A stretch of DNA of 64,000 nucleotides from Planctomycetales bacterium (GCA_026400835.1 JAPLOA010000088.1:124001-188000); one strand, 5' to 3'; positions 55,122 through 64,000 are shown, numbered from the stretch's first letter. Translations and numbers: made by a program. Notes: generated by a model not told the origin, from the sequence alone.

Positions 55122-55649
55122 ATGTCTAATCTCATCATCGTGGTTTTCGTGGTCTTCATGTGGTGCTGGGATTATCCGGGTGATCATCCAGCGAAGCGGT
55201 TTATTTCGAAGTTCAGTTTTCCCTTCATCTACATGGGATTCTGGCATGGGTGGGCGATGTTTGCTCCGGAACCGATTCATGTGAATCGGCGAATGCGGGC
55301 GGTACTGACTTTTGCGGACGGCGTCACGGAAGAATGGCGACCACTGTCGCCGGAGTATCGGCAGAAGCTGATTAACCTGTTGTATGCTCGCAGTTTCAAA
55401 TATGAGCATTCTCTGCTGAGTCCTCGAATGGCCTATTTGTATCCACCGCTGTGCGAGTTTCTGATTCGTCAGGCTCAGTCGGAGACTCGCAAAGTGCTGA
55501 GGGTTGAACTGCTTCGCGATACACAACAAGTGAATCCATTGGGAGCCGAACAGGTTTACACGGCGGTCCAGACACAGACCTTCTATCGTTACGATGCTGT
55601 CAAACGTGTCGGTGTCGTGATTCCCTCAACGCTGCCGAAGAAGACATAA
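55122..55649 (+). CDS. membrane-associated partner of HTTM protein
   Basis: A 175-residue protein from ATG 55122. A hydrophobic N-terminal segment (LIIVVFVVFMWCWDYPG) is followed by FSFPFIYMGFWHGWAMFAP and a soluble region with ADGVTEEWRPLSPEY and C-terminal strands. In planctomycetes and other bacteria such small proteins are found beside HTTM (vitamin-K-dependent gamma-carboxylase-like) proteins, and the HTTM gene follows 34 bases downstream. Confidence 0.72.
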   Translation: MSNLIIVVFVVFMWCWDYPGDHPAKRFISKFSFPFIYMGFWHGWAMFAPEPIHVNRRMRAVLTFADGVTEEWRPLSPEYRQKLINLLYARSFKYEHSLLSPRMAYLYPPLCEFLIRQAQSETRKVLRVELLRDTQQVNPLGAEQVYTAVQTQTFYRYDAVKRVGVVIPSTLPKKT

Positions 55650-55683
55650 AGTCCAGAGTTGACGAGAACGAGAACATCATTTC

Positions 55684-56583
55684 ATGTCCCTGCAGCAGCT
55701 TTGTGATCTCTGGAACCTGTTTTTTCATGCCGAAATGTCATGCGCATCGTTGGTTGTGTTTCGCATTGTGATCAGTGTGGTCATGCTGACAAATGTGCTG
55801 CTGTTGATTCCGATGGTGCCTGATTACTTCTCGGAGGACGGTGTTTGGCCGACCTCGGTGTGGCAGAGGCAGATGCGGCTCTCGCGCTTCTCGCTGCTGA
55901 ATCTCCTGCCGCCCACGACTAACGCATTTCGATTCTTGCTGTTGGTGCACGTGTTGGCGGTCATGGGCTATATGATCGGCTATCAATTCCGGCTCTGCAG
56001 TGTGGTCGTTTTTCTGACGCTCGTGTCTATTCATCATCGGAATGCGTTCATTTTGTCGAGCGGTGACACGTTATTGCGGATGCTGATTTGTTATTCCTGC
56101 TTCAGCGATGCCAATGGTGGATTGTCAATGGACGCGTGGAGACGCGGTCAACCGCTGACAGAGTTTTCGCAAACGGATCCTTGGCCGCTCCGGCTGATGC
56201 AGCTTCAGGTTTGCATTGTGTATCTAAGGACGGTCTTCTGGAAATTGCGAGGTCGAATGTGGTGGAATGGGACCGCAGCTTGGTTCCCATTGTGGGTTGA
56301 TGCCTATGTTCGTTTCCGGCCTCCCCGCTGGTTGCTGACCAAGCCATTCATTTGTCTCGCAACTTGGGGTACCTTGATCGAAGAGATCGCACTGGGAACA
56401 TTGTTGTGGATTCGCGAGTTTCGTTACCCAATGTTGGTGTCGGGAATCATATTTCATCTGATGCTGGATGTCATCATGAATCTGCAATTCTTCAGTTGGA
56501 TCATGATCTGCAGCCTGTTGCTGTTTATCTTTCCCGAAGATGCGGAAAGCATGCTCTGCTGGCTATGCCGATGGGTTGATTGA
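55684..56583 (+). CDS. HTTM domain (vitamin K-dependent gamma-carboxylase-like) membrane protein
   Basis: A 299-residue polytopic protein. The N-terminus (CASLVVFRIVISVVMLTNVL) and later SSGDTLLRMLICY, CIVYLRTVFWKL and FHLMLDVIMNLQFF are HTTM landmarks; the DTLLR segment is especially typical. HTTM proteins share topology with vitamin K-dependent gamma-glutamyl carboxylase and DoxX-like proteins; bacterial roles are mostly unknown. It forms a two-gene unit with the 175-residue protein upstream. Confidence 0.88.
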   Translation: MSLQQLCDLWNLFFHAEMSCASLVVFRIVISVVMLTNVLLLIPMVPDYFSEDGVWPTSVWQRQMRLSRFSLLNLLPPTTNAFRFLLLVHVLAVMGYMIGYQFRLCSVVVFLTLVSIHHRNAFILSSGDTLLRMLICYSCFSDANGGLSMDAWRRGQPLTEFSQTDPWPLRLMQLQVCIVYLRTVFWKLRGRMWWNGTAAWFPLWVDAYVRFRPPRWLLTKPFICLATWGTLIEEIALGTLLWIREFRYPMLVSGIIFHLMLDVIMNLQFFSWIMICSLLLFIFPEDAESMLCWLCRWVD

Positions 56584-56923
56584 CGGTGTTCCATTTGCGT
56601 CGCAAGGTATGTGGTGATTGCATTCCGAATTCGATCATCACTTCGCAGAAGCGACGGGATGGATGAACCTTGGCTTTGAGCTAGATTTGAGGGAATTCTG
56701 AACAATCACAGCTTTTGCCAACGGAAAGGGGCGGATTGGGGCGTAAGGCCCGCCACAATTTTCAAACAGATTTACCGATTTTCTGTTGAGAGACTTTTCA
56801 GGATCGTTGCCGGTATGGGCGGCAAATGTCTGCGGCTGAAAAGTGCTGGCAGAGAGCAGATAGCCGGAATACACAGGCTACGTTTGGCGTTGTGTAAGTC
56901 TACGAATGGTTGTCGTATTTCAC
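56584..56923. other. intergenic region between convergent genes
   Basis: 340 bases between the HTTM gene and the truncated kinase. No gene and no clear terminator; I searched the minus strand for the missing kinase ATPase domain and found none. Confidence 0.4.
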
Positions 56924-57628
56924 TCACGTCTCAAAGCACGACGTTAGGGTGTGCATGCCGAGTCGAGTGTTCAGAATCATCCGCGGCGCCGAAGTCTTTT
57001 CGTGGCGACAATTATCCAGTTCGGAATCGAGTCGAACACCCACAAGTTTCTCGACATCAACCTCCAGCGTTGAGGCACTCGTATTCCGGATGTCCTCAGC
57101 CAGCCGCAAAGTTGCGGCAGCCAACCCTAATTGATCCAGGATCGCGGGTCGCAGCCCTCGAACAATTCGTCTGAGTTCGTCATGAATCCCGGACCCCATT
57201 TCTCTAAGCGTCCTCGCGTTATCGCATGTCTTTGAATCGCCCGTTGTTTCCTCCAGTGCACGGAGCCCCAGCATGAGACTTGTGAGCGACTGACCGATTC
57301 CATCGTGAATCTCCCGAGTAATCCTCTGACGTTCCTCTTCCTGTGAGGTCAATGCCCGACGCAGAAAAAGCATATGACTCTGGGCCAGTCGCTGTAACGG
57401 ACGGAGTGCCGTCAACCACAAAACCGGAGCCACAACCAATGTCAACAAACAGGAATCCAACATCGCTTCACATGTTGTGCCGCAACCTGCCGGCAGAATC
57501 AGCGGCAGGAGCTTCATGATCAGATATTCCGCCGCAAACGTTGTCGCCAATGCCAGCAGCAGCAGCCCTTGTGGCTTCAGAAGTCGAGTCGTTAGTTCCA
57601 GTCGAGCCACCATTTCAAGGACCTGCAA
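56924..57628 (-). CDS. truncated sensor histidine kinase (HisKA_3 type) lacking the ATPase domain
   Basis: A 234-residue protein with an N-terminal membrane region (two helices, about residues 20-45 and 58-75) followed by a DesK/NarX-type dimerisation domain. The phosphoacceptor H108 lies in the H-box ITREIHDGIGQSLTSLM, and RIVRGLRPAILDQLGLAAAT is the typical following helix. After LDSELDNCRHEK the sequence loses similarity and stops about 20 residues later; the HATPase_c domain with N, G1 and G2 boxes, normally another ~100 residues, is missing. No response regulator is adjacent. It is either a remnant or a regulatory fragment that can only be phosphorylated by a partner kinase. Confidence 0.75.
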   Translation of the reverse strand: MQVLEMVARLELTTRLLKPQGLLLLALATTFAAEYLIMKLLPLILPAGCGTTCEAMLDSCLLTLVVAPVLWLTALRPLQRLAQSHMLFLRRALTSQEEERQRITREIHDGIGQSLTSLMLGLRALEETTGDSKTCDNARTLREMGSGIHDELRRIVRGLRPAILDQLGLAAATLRLAEDIRNTSASTLEVDVEKLVGVRLDSELDNCRHEKTSAPRMILNTRLGMHTLTSCFET

Positions 57629-58161
57629 TCAAAGGTACCAGACAACAGTACCTTATCCGCGTAAGAGCTGAGAGTGAAGACGCACACAACCGTGGTAAGA
57701 CTGACATTGTTCGGGTGGTGAGGCAATTCCCGTGAACAATTCCTCGTTGTATTCGCAGAGACTCAACTGAATCCACCATCACTACAGTAGGTCTTTTGGC
57801 ACGCCGTGTCTGCCGGGGAGAGTTTGATTTCATACGGCCGACAGATTGTCTGCTGCCGGGGATTCCCCGGCAGATTAATGGCCTTCTTACACGGTCCATC
57901 CGTGTTCTCTGACCGTTCGTTGACTTATGGCCGAGCGAATCGCGGTGGTTTGGAAGCCGTAGAACCATCGAAGGTTCGGGGGCGTCACATATCGAAACGT
58001 AGCATTCCAGGGGTCTGTAATTGTGTGTTTCGGCCAAGATTGACATAGGCGATTTTCTGAAAATCACATGCTGAACGATTTCAGCATTCGCTTTCGTGTT
58101 TGCTAGATTCATGCCTGATTGTCAGTTTCTGGCATTTTTGAATCAGACAGAGGAGGATCGA
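57629..58161. other. divergent intergenic region with a GC-rich hairpin
   Basis: 533 bases upstream of both the kinase and the DUF1559 gene. It contains a perfect hairpin, ctgccgggg/ccccggcag with an att loop at 57853-57873, with no T-run. The AGAGGAGG ribosome-binding site of the DUF1559 gene is at its end. No gene is supportable. Confidence 0.45.
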
Positions 58162-60672
58162 ATGAAAATCCTGATGGCATGGATGAGTGTGCTCGCAGCG
58201 GGGATATCCCTCGCGTGGGTCGGCGGTGCTGATGAGGCGAAGACAGAAGAATCAAGGGTTGCAGTGACGGAGCTTCTGCCGTCCAGCAGCTTTCTGCTCG
58301 TTACTTTTGATGGAACCGCAGCCCACTTGCCGGCGATCAAAGAGACGGCCGCGTGGAAGGCTCTGGAAGAAACCGAATTGACGGCAAGACTGCTCGACAT
58401 CGGGCAAATGCTGATTTCTGCCGCTGGTGAAGAACAGGGCGTTCTGGCAAGAGAAGCCATCGAGCATTTGCGACAACATGGCTTTTCAGTCGCGGGCAGT
58501 ATGTCAGGCAGCGGTGATGGCTTCAGCCCCTACGGTCTCGTTGTACTGCATGACGCCGGCAAATTCCTTGAAGTCCTTGAGCCGCTCATTCAGCAGGCCG
58601 CAGCGTCAGCTCGCGAAGAAGTTCAGGTGAAAAGCATTGAAGGTCGCGAGGTGTCGTTCATTGGTACCAACGTTCCCAATGTGGAGTTCAGCTGGTGGAA
58701 TGAATCGGGACATCTTGTGATGGGTCTCGGGATCAACGCGAGCGATCAGATTATTGCGACCGCATCGGGTAAGACGGAGAACATCACGAAGAATCCACTT
58801 TGGGTTAAACTCAGATCTCATGACGGATACACGGTGGACAGCTTTGCCTGGCTGGATAGTGGCCGCCTGCTGGACCAGTTTGGTGACTTCAGTATGCCAC
58901 CTACACCATCAGGTGAGGTGATGACGATTCGTGAGTTCGCCGGATTGCTGGGACTTCACAATATCCGTGAACTAACAATGCAGACAGGATATCAGGGACT
59001 GCAGACATGGCAGGACGTGCGGCTGAACGCAGAGGGACCGCTCACGGGGCTCGCGGCTTTGCTGAAGCAAAGAAACCTCTCGCTGGATGAACTGCCACCG
59101 ATGCCCAAAGCCACTTCTGGTTTTGCCGCAGCAACGTTTGATCTGGGTGGCTCGATTGATACCGTCCTCGGAACAGTTCGCGGCCTAATGCAGAAACTGG
59201 AACCTAAGGCAGAAGCAGAACTGGACGAAGGTCTGGCGAAAATCACTGAAGTCTTCGGTGGCGATCCTCGCAAAGAACTGATCGATGGACTTGGCGATGT
59301 CTGGTGCATCTATGCAGATCCGGCGGCGCTGCCAATTCCGATCGGCTTTTCGCCGGTTGCGGCGGTCAGCGTCAAAGACAAGGCGATTCTGACAGAGGGT
59401 ATTGGCCGTTTGCTGGACCTGATTGAGCAGCAGGCTGCAAATCAGGAGTTCAGTATTCGTCGAACCAGTAAGGATGGACGAGAATACTTTTCGTTTAATC
59501 TCCCTGGCATGCCCGTCGTCCCGACCATTATGTTGACCGATAAGTGGCTGGTTGCGAGTATCACTCCGGGATCGGCTCAATCACTGGCTCAACGAGAAAC
59601 CGGAAAGCTTCCCTCATGGAAACCCGATGCGAATGTGACCGCGGCACTGGCTGAACTCCCCGGCGAGTATTCCTCAATCACGGTTTCCGATCCGGCCCCT
59701 TCTTATCAGCAGCTTCTGCAACTGGCTCCAATGGGGTTTAGTCTGCTGGAGCAGAACGTGTTGCCACAGATTGCCGGAGGAACACTGGAAATGCCATTCG
59801 GGCTGGAAGACCTGCCAGCCGTCGAGATGGTCACTGAGCCCATGTTTCCTAACGTGACCGTTGGTTATGCAACAGAACAGGGACTTGGATCAACCACACG
59901 ACAATCAGTTCCAGCAAATCCAATGGGGAACATGTCGGCCAGTGTTGGCGTACCGGTCATGATTGCCCTGTTGCTGCCCGCTGTTCAGCAGGCTCGCGAG
60001 GCGGCTCGGAGGACGCAGTCGAAGAATAATCTCAAGCAGCTTGGACTGGCGATGCACAACTATCACGACACCTTCAACGAGTTTCCTCGAGGCACATTCG
60101 AGAACGATGATCTTGAACCGGAAGAACGGCTGAGCTGGGCTTATTCCATTCTGCCGTACATCGAACAGCAGGCCTTGCATGAGTCGATCGATGGTGAAGC
60201 CGGCTGGGAAGCAGAAGAGAATTCAAAGGCCGTACAGATCGCCGTGCCATTTTTCCAGAATCCCAGTCAGCCTGGTGCACGAGCAAATCCTTCTGCGGGT
60301 GATTACGTGGCGATGGCTGGAGTTGGTCAAGATGCAGCGACACTGGAAAACGATGATCCTCGCGCAGGTATCTTTGGTTACAATCGACAGTGCCGCTTCC
60401 GAGACATTACTGACGGCACATCAAATACCATCATGATTACAGATGCCTCAGAGCCCAACGCGTCTTATCTGGCGGGTGGTCGAGCAACGATCAGAGGATT
60501 CAGTCAGTCGCCTTATCTGAATGGTCCGGATGGGATTGGTTCGCCTCATACGGGCGTCGTGCAAATGGTGCTGGCCGACGGATCCGTGCGAGCGGTTTCG
60601 GTAAATGTCGATGAGACAGTCCTGGAGGCTCTGGCGACCAAAGCTGGTGCAGAGGATGTGGGAGAATTCTGA
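58162..60672 (+). CDS. DUF1559 domain protein with large N-terminal exported domain
   Basis: An 836-residue protein. ATG 58162 is chosen because AGAGGAGG precedes it, although the frame opens 22 codons upstream. A signal peptide (MKILMAWMSVLAAGISLAW, cleavage near VGGADE) opens it. Residues ~30-590 are an exported domain of alternating strands without recognised motifs. From about residue 600 (MIALLLPAVQQAREAARRTQ) a DUF1559 domain follows, with NNLKQLGLAMHNYHD, FPRGTF, SILPYIEQQALHE and DGTSNTIMITD. DUF1559 proteins are pilin- or pseudopilin-like and numerous in planctomycetes; usually the PAVQQAREAARR helix is near the N-terminus, whereas here it is internal. Confidence 0.85.
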   Translation: MKILMAWMSVLAAGISLAWVGGADEAKTEESRVAVTELLPSSSFLLVTFDGTAAHLPAIKETAAWKALEETELTARLLDIGQMLISAAGEEQGVLAREAIEHLRQHGFSVAGSMSGSGDGFSPYGLVVLHDAGKFLEVLEPLIQQAAASAREEVQVKSIEGREVSFIGTNVPNVEFSWWNESGHLVMGLGINASDQIIATASGKTENITKNPLWVKLRSHDGYTVDSFAWLDSGRLLDQFGDFSMPPTPSGEVMTIREFAGLLGLHNIRELTMQTGYQGLQTWQDVRLNAEGPLTGLAALLKQRNLSLDELPPMPKATSGFAAATFDLGGSIDTVLGTVRGLMQKLEPKAEAELDEGLAKITEVFGGDPRKELIDGLGDVWCIYADPAALPIPIGFSPVAAVSVKDKAILTEGIGRLLDLIEQQAANQEFSIRRTSKDGREYFSFNLPGMPVVPTIMLTDKWLVASITPGSAQSLAQRETGKLPSWKPDANVTAALAELPGEYSSITVSDPAPSYQQLLQLAPMGFSLLEQNVLPQIAGGTLEMPFGLEDLPAVEMVTEPMFPNVTVGYATEQGLGSTTRQSVPANPMGNMSASVGVPVMIALLLPAVQQAREAARRTQSKNNLKQLGLAMHNYHDTFNEFPRGTFENDDLEPEERLSWAYSILPYIEQQALHESIDGEAGWEAEENSKAVQIAVPFFQNPSQPGARANPSAGDYVAMAGVGQDAATLENDDPRAGIFGYNRQCRFRDITDGTSNTIMITDASEPNASYLAGGRATIRGFSQSPYLNGPDGIGSPHTGVVQMVLADGSVRAVSVNVDETVLEALATKAGAEDVGEF

Positions 60673-60739
60673 CTTCCACCTGGGGACGCTTACTTCGCTG
60701 TAAACACGTCCCCAAAATTCCATTGGACATCATAAACAG

Positions 60740-60779
60740 AAAAGCCCGGCCGCTTCTTACGAAGACAGGCCGGGCTTTT
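60740..60779 (+). terminator. bidirectional intrinsic terminator
   Basis: aaaagcccggcc and ggccgggctttt form a perfect 12-bp stem around a 16-base loop, flanked by A- and T-tracts, between the converging stops of the DUF1559 gene (60672) and the sigma-factor gene (60823). Confidence 0.9.
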
Positions 60780-60822
60780 CGTTCAGGGACGGCTTAATAT
60801 AAGTTACTACAGGCAACCGGCG

Positions 60823-61389
60823 TCAAGCAGGCTGCATCGCGCTGATGACATCCCGCAATCGACCTCGAGCTGTGTGCAATCGCCGCTTGATCGTCCCAAT
60901 CGGGCTTTCAAACTGCTCGCTCATTTCCTTCAAAGAAGAGCCTTCAAAGTAGAACGCCCACAAAGTTTCCCGATCCAATCGGCCAAGCTGGCTCAGACCT
61001 TCGCGAACCTGTGCAATGTTTTCCTGTCGAATCATTGCCGCGAACGGAGTGTCTTCGCATTCCTGAGCAGAATCGAAAGACTCAGGTTCAACGCAGGTTT
61101 CGTTAGGTCGCCGGACAGCTCGATTAATGGACAATCGAACGGCAATCTGGCACAACCATCCGCCGAATCGTTCCGCATCCTGAAGCTGAGGCAACTTACG
61201 GAATGCTCGCAGAAAGACTTCCTGCACAACTTCATCAGCTTCGGCCGTGTTTCGCAATCGCTGCATGACGATCCCGAAGATCCGGGATTCGAACAGCGTA
61301 ACGAGATCGCCAAAAGCATCCCGGTCACCAGACTGGGCTCGCAAAACAATCGGAGTCAAAGAATCAGTTATCAAAGTAGAAGTAGTCAT
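60823..61389 (-). CDS. RNA polymerase sigma factor, ECF (sigma-70) family
   Basis: A 188-residue protein counted from ATG 61389; the frame extends upstream but the N-terminus MTTSTLITDSLTPIVLRAQ fits the family better. Region 2 is AQSGDRDAFGDLVTLFESR with the -10-recognising segment EADEVVQEVFLRAFRKLPQL, and region 4 is GLSQLGRLDRETLWAFYFEG with a C-terminal helix-turn-helix (LKEMSEQFESPIGTIKRRLHTARGRL). It is complete, unlike the remnant at 8870-9070. It shares the terminator at 60740 with the DUF1559 gene. A small protein-coding frame lies upstream on the same strand and might be its partner. Confidence 0.92.
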   Translation of the reverse strand: MTTSTLITDSLTPIVLRAQSGDRDAFGDLVTLFESRIFGIVMQRLRNTAEADEVVQEVFLRAFRKLPQLQDAERFGGWLCQIAVRLSINRAVRRPNETCVEPESFDSAQECEDTPFAAMIRQENIAQVREGLSQLGRLDRETLWAFYFEGSSLKEMSEQFESPIGTIKRRLHTARGRLRDVISAMQPA

Positions 61390-61724
61390 TATCGTCAGAC
61401 TCCAGTCTGAAAAATCACGAGCACTGCATCCGGGGAGTTTGCCAGTGGCAGGAACGGATGGGCCGTGAAGGAGATTCGCAGGAACAGCCGTGAGTGCGAG
61501 GCGGATAGACACTGGGAAAACAGCGACAGCCTCGGAAACTCACACGAAGAACATGGATGGCACAACGTGTGCGACCCATTTCGAGCGGTTCGAGCGGAAG
61601 AAGATCTGATTTCGTCCGAAGACGGGGAGCATTTTTCGTTGCACAGAACTTTTTGAGGCCAAGTGTTCGCGGGAGACATCCTTTGAACATCACCTCATCC
61701 GAGGCCGTGCATCGAAACTGCTTT
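61390..61724. other. intergenic region upstream of the sigma factor
   Basis: Short frames are present on both strands but are not convincing. The region carries the sigma-factor gene's promoter. Confidence 0.4.
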
Positions 61725-62042
61725 TCAGCTTCTGCCGCTGGTACCGGTCAGACAACCCGAACCCAGATGCAGGGTTCGATTCAAATTCGAGAGTAATCTC
61801 GAACTGAGGCGACTTAGCGAATTCTGGCAGCGTTTGGAGAGTCCTCCACAACACTGCTTACTATCGCCGGCCGGTTGTCCTGGCAGATAACGCCAGCGCA
61901 TCGAGCGCTTTATGCGTTCCTGTTTCGGTACCACTGCAAACACCACGGGGGAGGCAGCACCGACGAACAGTCCGGCAATCACATGGGCCGCGACGGCCTG
62001 TGTAGATGCAACCAGAGCATGAATCGTTGTGTTGAGCAGCAT
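61725..62042 (-). CDS. small membrane-anchored protein upstream of the sigma factor
   Basis: A 105-residue frame from ATG 62042, with a strong GGAGG seven bases upstream. The N-terminal segment (VASTQAVAAHVIAGLFVGAASPVVFAVV, residues ~11-38) is hydrophobic; the rest is basic and Ser/Arg-rich. No family is recognised. Its place one gene upstream of an ECF sigma factor on the same strand resembles that of anti-sigma partners, but the sequence does not show an anti-sigma motif and the C-terminal half has weak coding character. Confidence 0.48.
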   Translation of the reverse strand: MLLNTTIHALVASTQAVAAHVIAGLFVGAASPVVFAVVPKQERIKRSMRWRYLPGQPAGDSKQCCGGLSKRCQNSLSRLSSRLLSNLNRTLHLGSGCLTGTSGRS

Positions 62043-62754
62043 TGTTCTGCCTCCAAATTTGTCCCGCGTTTGTGACTTTTTGTCACAGAAATTGCGAGTC
62101 ACTGATGAATGCCGCACGTCGGCGGCAAGAATTGGCGTCGGAAACGACTGTGTTCCCGACAAGTTTGGTTATCTAAAAAAGTGTTCAGTAGAAGATACAC
62201 CCCGAGCACCGACGGACACTGTCCGATGCCCCTCAGACGCAGGATCGTCTTAATAGGTTCGCAAAGACTATCCTGAAATTCAAAAAATCTCTCCAGTATT
62301 CTTAAAACACTGGTTTTTCTGCGAGACCTTTTGTTTGAGAGCTAGACCCGTTTCTTGGAGAGTTTGGTGCCGTCAGCAATGACACACTGCTGAACATGAG
62401 CCACTAAAATGACCGATTTTCAGTAAAAATAGAGAACGTAGGGCAGCTTTACCTCATTCGTTGACCTGGCAGATCAGAAGCTTTGTACGCCGTCTGCGCC
62501 ATCTTGATTCAGAATGGCACAACTTTGGACAGCAAAGTCCTTGCCTCATGCAAAAGGCGACGTCGATACCCACGAAACCCCCCGGAATGAGTTTTAACCA
62601 CATCGTGTGGGCTCAGGGAATCAAGGTTGCAGGAAGTGTCGAACGCAGTGACTCCGACACTGACTGCTCACAAGTTGACCAAGTTCGAAGGGCTCAAGGC
62701 ATTCGGGAGGAATGCGAGGCCTGAGAATTCATGGATGAACGCGAGGGATTGAAA
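62043..62754. other. 712-base intergenic region before the porin
   Basis: Divergent gap with an AT-rich middle (62270-62440) that probably contains the porin promoter. An 87-residue frame at 62461-62724 is not supported. A GAGGGA precedes the porin ATG at 62755. Confidence 0.45.
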
Positions 62755-64000
62755 ATGGTCCGACGATCATGGAGGTCGCTCATCGCGAGTATGGCACTTG
62801 TTGGTGGAATCGCGGTAAACAATACCGCTTTCGCTGACGGGGGCTGCACTCCAGGATGCGGAGACTGTCAAAACTGCGAACAGATTTTTGCCGATGCCGG
62901 TCAGAAACTGACCGACCAATTGGCTTCAATGAGCTGCTGCAATGACAGCGCAAGCTGCTGTGCACCAGCCTCCGTCTGCGATGACGGATGTGCAGATCCA
63001 CTTTCCGATGTCTGCGGCGAAGGCTGCGGAGACGGTTGCGGCGAAGGCTGTGATCTCTTCGGCGAATCAGGCAGCGGAATCGAGTTTGGTGGCTGGACTC
63101 AGTTCGGCTATCAGGACGGACCGGACGGTGCCTTCACTGGTAACGGCCAGTTCAACGATGTTCGATTCGGTGCCGGCTCAAACCCACGTGGCAACGAATG
63201 GGACAAGCTCAACCTCAATCAGCAGGGCCTGTATCTTAACAAGACCGCTGACGGCAGCAACGGAGTTGGTCTCGGCTTTCGAGCTGAAATGATCTACGGT
63301 GTTGACGGTAATGAAGCTCAGTCGTTCGGCAATAATGCAGGCCGATTTGACTACCTGAACGGTTGGGACCACGGCACATACGAGTGGGCTCTGCCTCAGT
63401 TGTACGCTGAAGTTGCCACAGGTGACCTGTCAGTGAAACTGGGTCACTTCTACACGCCAATTGGCTACGAAGTGATTCCTTCTGGTGGCAACTTCTTCCT
63501 TAGCCGTCAGTTGACCTTCTACAACAGCGAACCGTTTACTCATACCGGTGCTCTGGGTACCTACGCTGCTGGCGACAACCTGCAAGTGTTGGGTGGATGG
63601 ACACTGGGTATGGACACCGGTTTTGACCGGTTCCAGGGCGGCAGTGCATGGCTTGGCGGTTTCATCTACACGCTGTCAGAGTCAACGACTTTCACCTACC
63701 TGTCAACCGTTGGCAACTTCGGTCTGCGTGGCGACGGAGCGATCAACAGCTTCATCCTGTCACAGAACTGGGATGACAACTGGCAGACCGTGCACCAGTT
63801 CGACATCCTTGGCACAAATGGTGCCAGCGACCTGGGTTACGATTTCGGCAATGCCACAGCAACTGCTGATAACTCAACCGGTCTGATCAACTACGTGTTC
63901 TACACGATCAACGACAAGGTCAAAGCTGGTGCTCGTCAGGAATGGTACAAAGCTGACGGCACTTCCTATAACACGATGACATACGGTGTGAATATCACTC
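62755..64000 (+). CDS. outer-membrane beta-barrel porin (OmpL/BBP2-like) with Cys-rich N-terminus, 3' end outside window
   Basis: At least 415 residues from ATG 62755 (ATG 62731 also in frame, but GAGGGA fits 62755). A signal peptide (SLIASMALVGGIAVNNTAFA) leads to a Cys-rich segment of about 75 residues (CTPGCGDCQNCEQ, SCCNDSASCC, GEGCGDGCGEGC), then amphipathic strands with aromatic girdles (GGWTQFGYQDGPDGAF, LGFRAEMIYGVDGN, SVKLGHFYTPIGYEVIP, TFTYLSTVGNFGL). The latter are typical of the putative beta-barrel porin-2 family in planctomycetes. It passes small solutes through the outer membrane. The Cys-rich segment could form disulfides or bind metal. Confidence 0.87.
   Translation, partial: MVRRSWRSLIASMALVGGIAVNNTAFADGGCTPGCGDCQNCEQIFADAGQKLTDQLASMSCCNDSASCCAPASVCDDGCADPLSDVCGEGCGDGCGEGCDLFGESGSGIEFGGWTQFGYQDGPDGAFTGNGQFNDVRFGAGSNPRGNEWDKLNLNQQGLYLNKTADGSNGVGLGFRAEMIYGVDGNEAQSFGNNAGRFDYLNGWDHGTYEWALPQLYAEVATGDLSVKLGHFYTPIGYEVIPSGGNFFLSRQLTFYNSEPFTHTGALGTYAAGDNLQVLGGWTLGMDTGFDRFQGGSAWLGGFIYTLSESTTFTYLSTVGNFGLRGDGAINSFILSQNWDDNWQTVHQFDILGTNGASDLGYDFGNATATADNSTGLINYVFYTINDKVKAGARQEWYKADGTSYNTMTYGVNIT

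Noticed and set aside
62461-62724. 87-residue frame before the porin
   Set aside because: No ribosome-binding site, no family, and it lies in the likely promoter region.
1-64000. tRNA, rRNA, tmRNA, RNase P or SRP RNA genes
   Set aside because: I looked for the usual conserved boxes by eye and saw none; a covariance-model search could still find a small RNA I missed.

Overview
The window comes from a planctomycete (phylum Planctomycetota), most likely a marine or freshwater member of the Planctomycetaceae-like lineages. The evidence is lineage-typical: a DUF1559 protein with a 'PAVQQAREAARR' helix, a secreted protein with an LEPR-xLL-like N-terminal motif (QLEDRCLLS), an Flp-pilin-like small protein, an HTTM protein paired with its small partner, a Cys-rich beta-barrel porin, a neutral-ceramidase-like protein, and many exported hypothetical proteins. 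Genes are loosely packed on both strands with long intergenic stretches, several of which carry dispersed palindromic repeats.

Layout. 1-9.5 kb: a radical SAM protein cut by the window edge, a thioredoxin/TPR protein, a QueD-like protein and a secreted EEP phosphodiesterase on the minus strand; then a galactonate-dehydratase-like enolase, a ceramidase-like protein, a pilin-like protein with a terminator, a small membrane protein, and a 1.5-kb non-coding stretch holding repeats and a decayed sigma-factor fragment. 9.5-25.5 kb: gltX, a UDP-glucuronate decarboxylase, a ClC transporter coupled to bioD, membrane proteins, an exported two-domain hydrolase, a Tat-type beta-lactamase-fold protein, rlmN, the wreck of a tungstate ABC transporter (tupA intact, tupB and tupC fused by a deletion), and an epimerase/DHDPS-like pair. 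26.3-34.9 kb: an apparent inorganic-carbon uptake module (DabA, two NuoL/NuoM-like membrane subunits, and a SulP transporter with STAS and a C-terminal PII-like domain). 35-49.7 kb: an exported spermidine-synthase-like protein, a 1237-residue membrane protein, PspA, a GGDEF/degenerate HD-GYP protein, a lipoprotein methyltransferase, a long coiled-coil protein, trxA, and a beta-propeller-like secreted protein. 49.7-64 kb: a decayed DNA methyltransferase, a secreted metzincin-type protein whose start lies behind an 11-G homopolymer, HTTM genes, a truncated histidine kinase, a DUF1559 protein, an ECF sigma factor, and a porin running off the end.

The two observations I consider strongest are the SulP-STAS-PII fusion at the end of the Dab cluster (a candidate self-regulated bicarbonate importer working beside a proton-driven CO2-trapping complex), and the poly-G tract that places the best ATG start of the metalloprotease out of frame by one base, as expected for a phase-variable gene. 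Decay is a second theme: at least four genes (tupB/tupC, the DNA methyltransferase, an ECF sigma factor, a histidine kinase) are broken or truncated.
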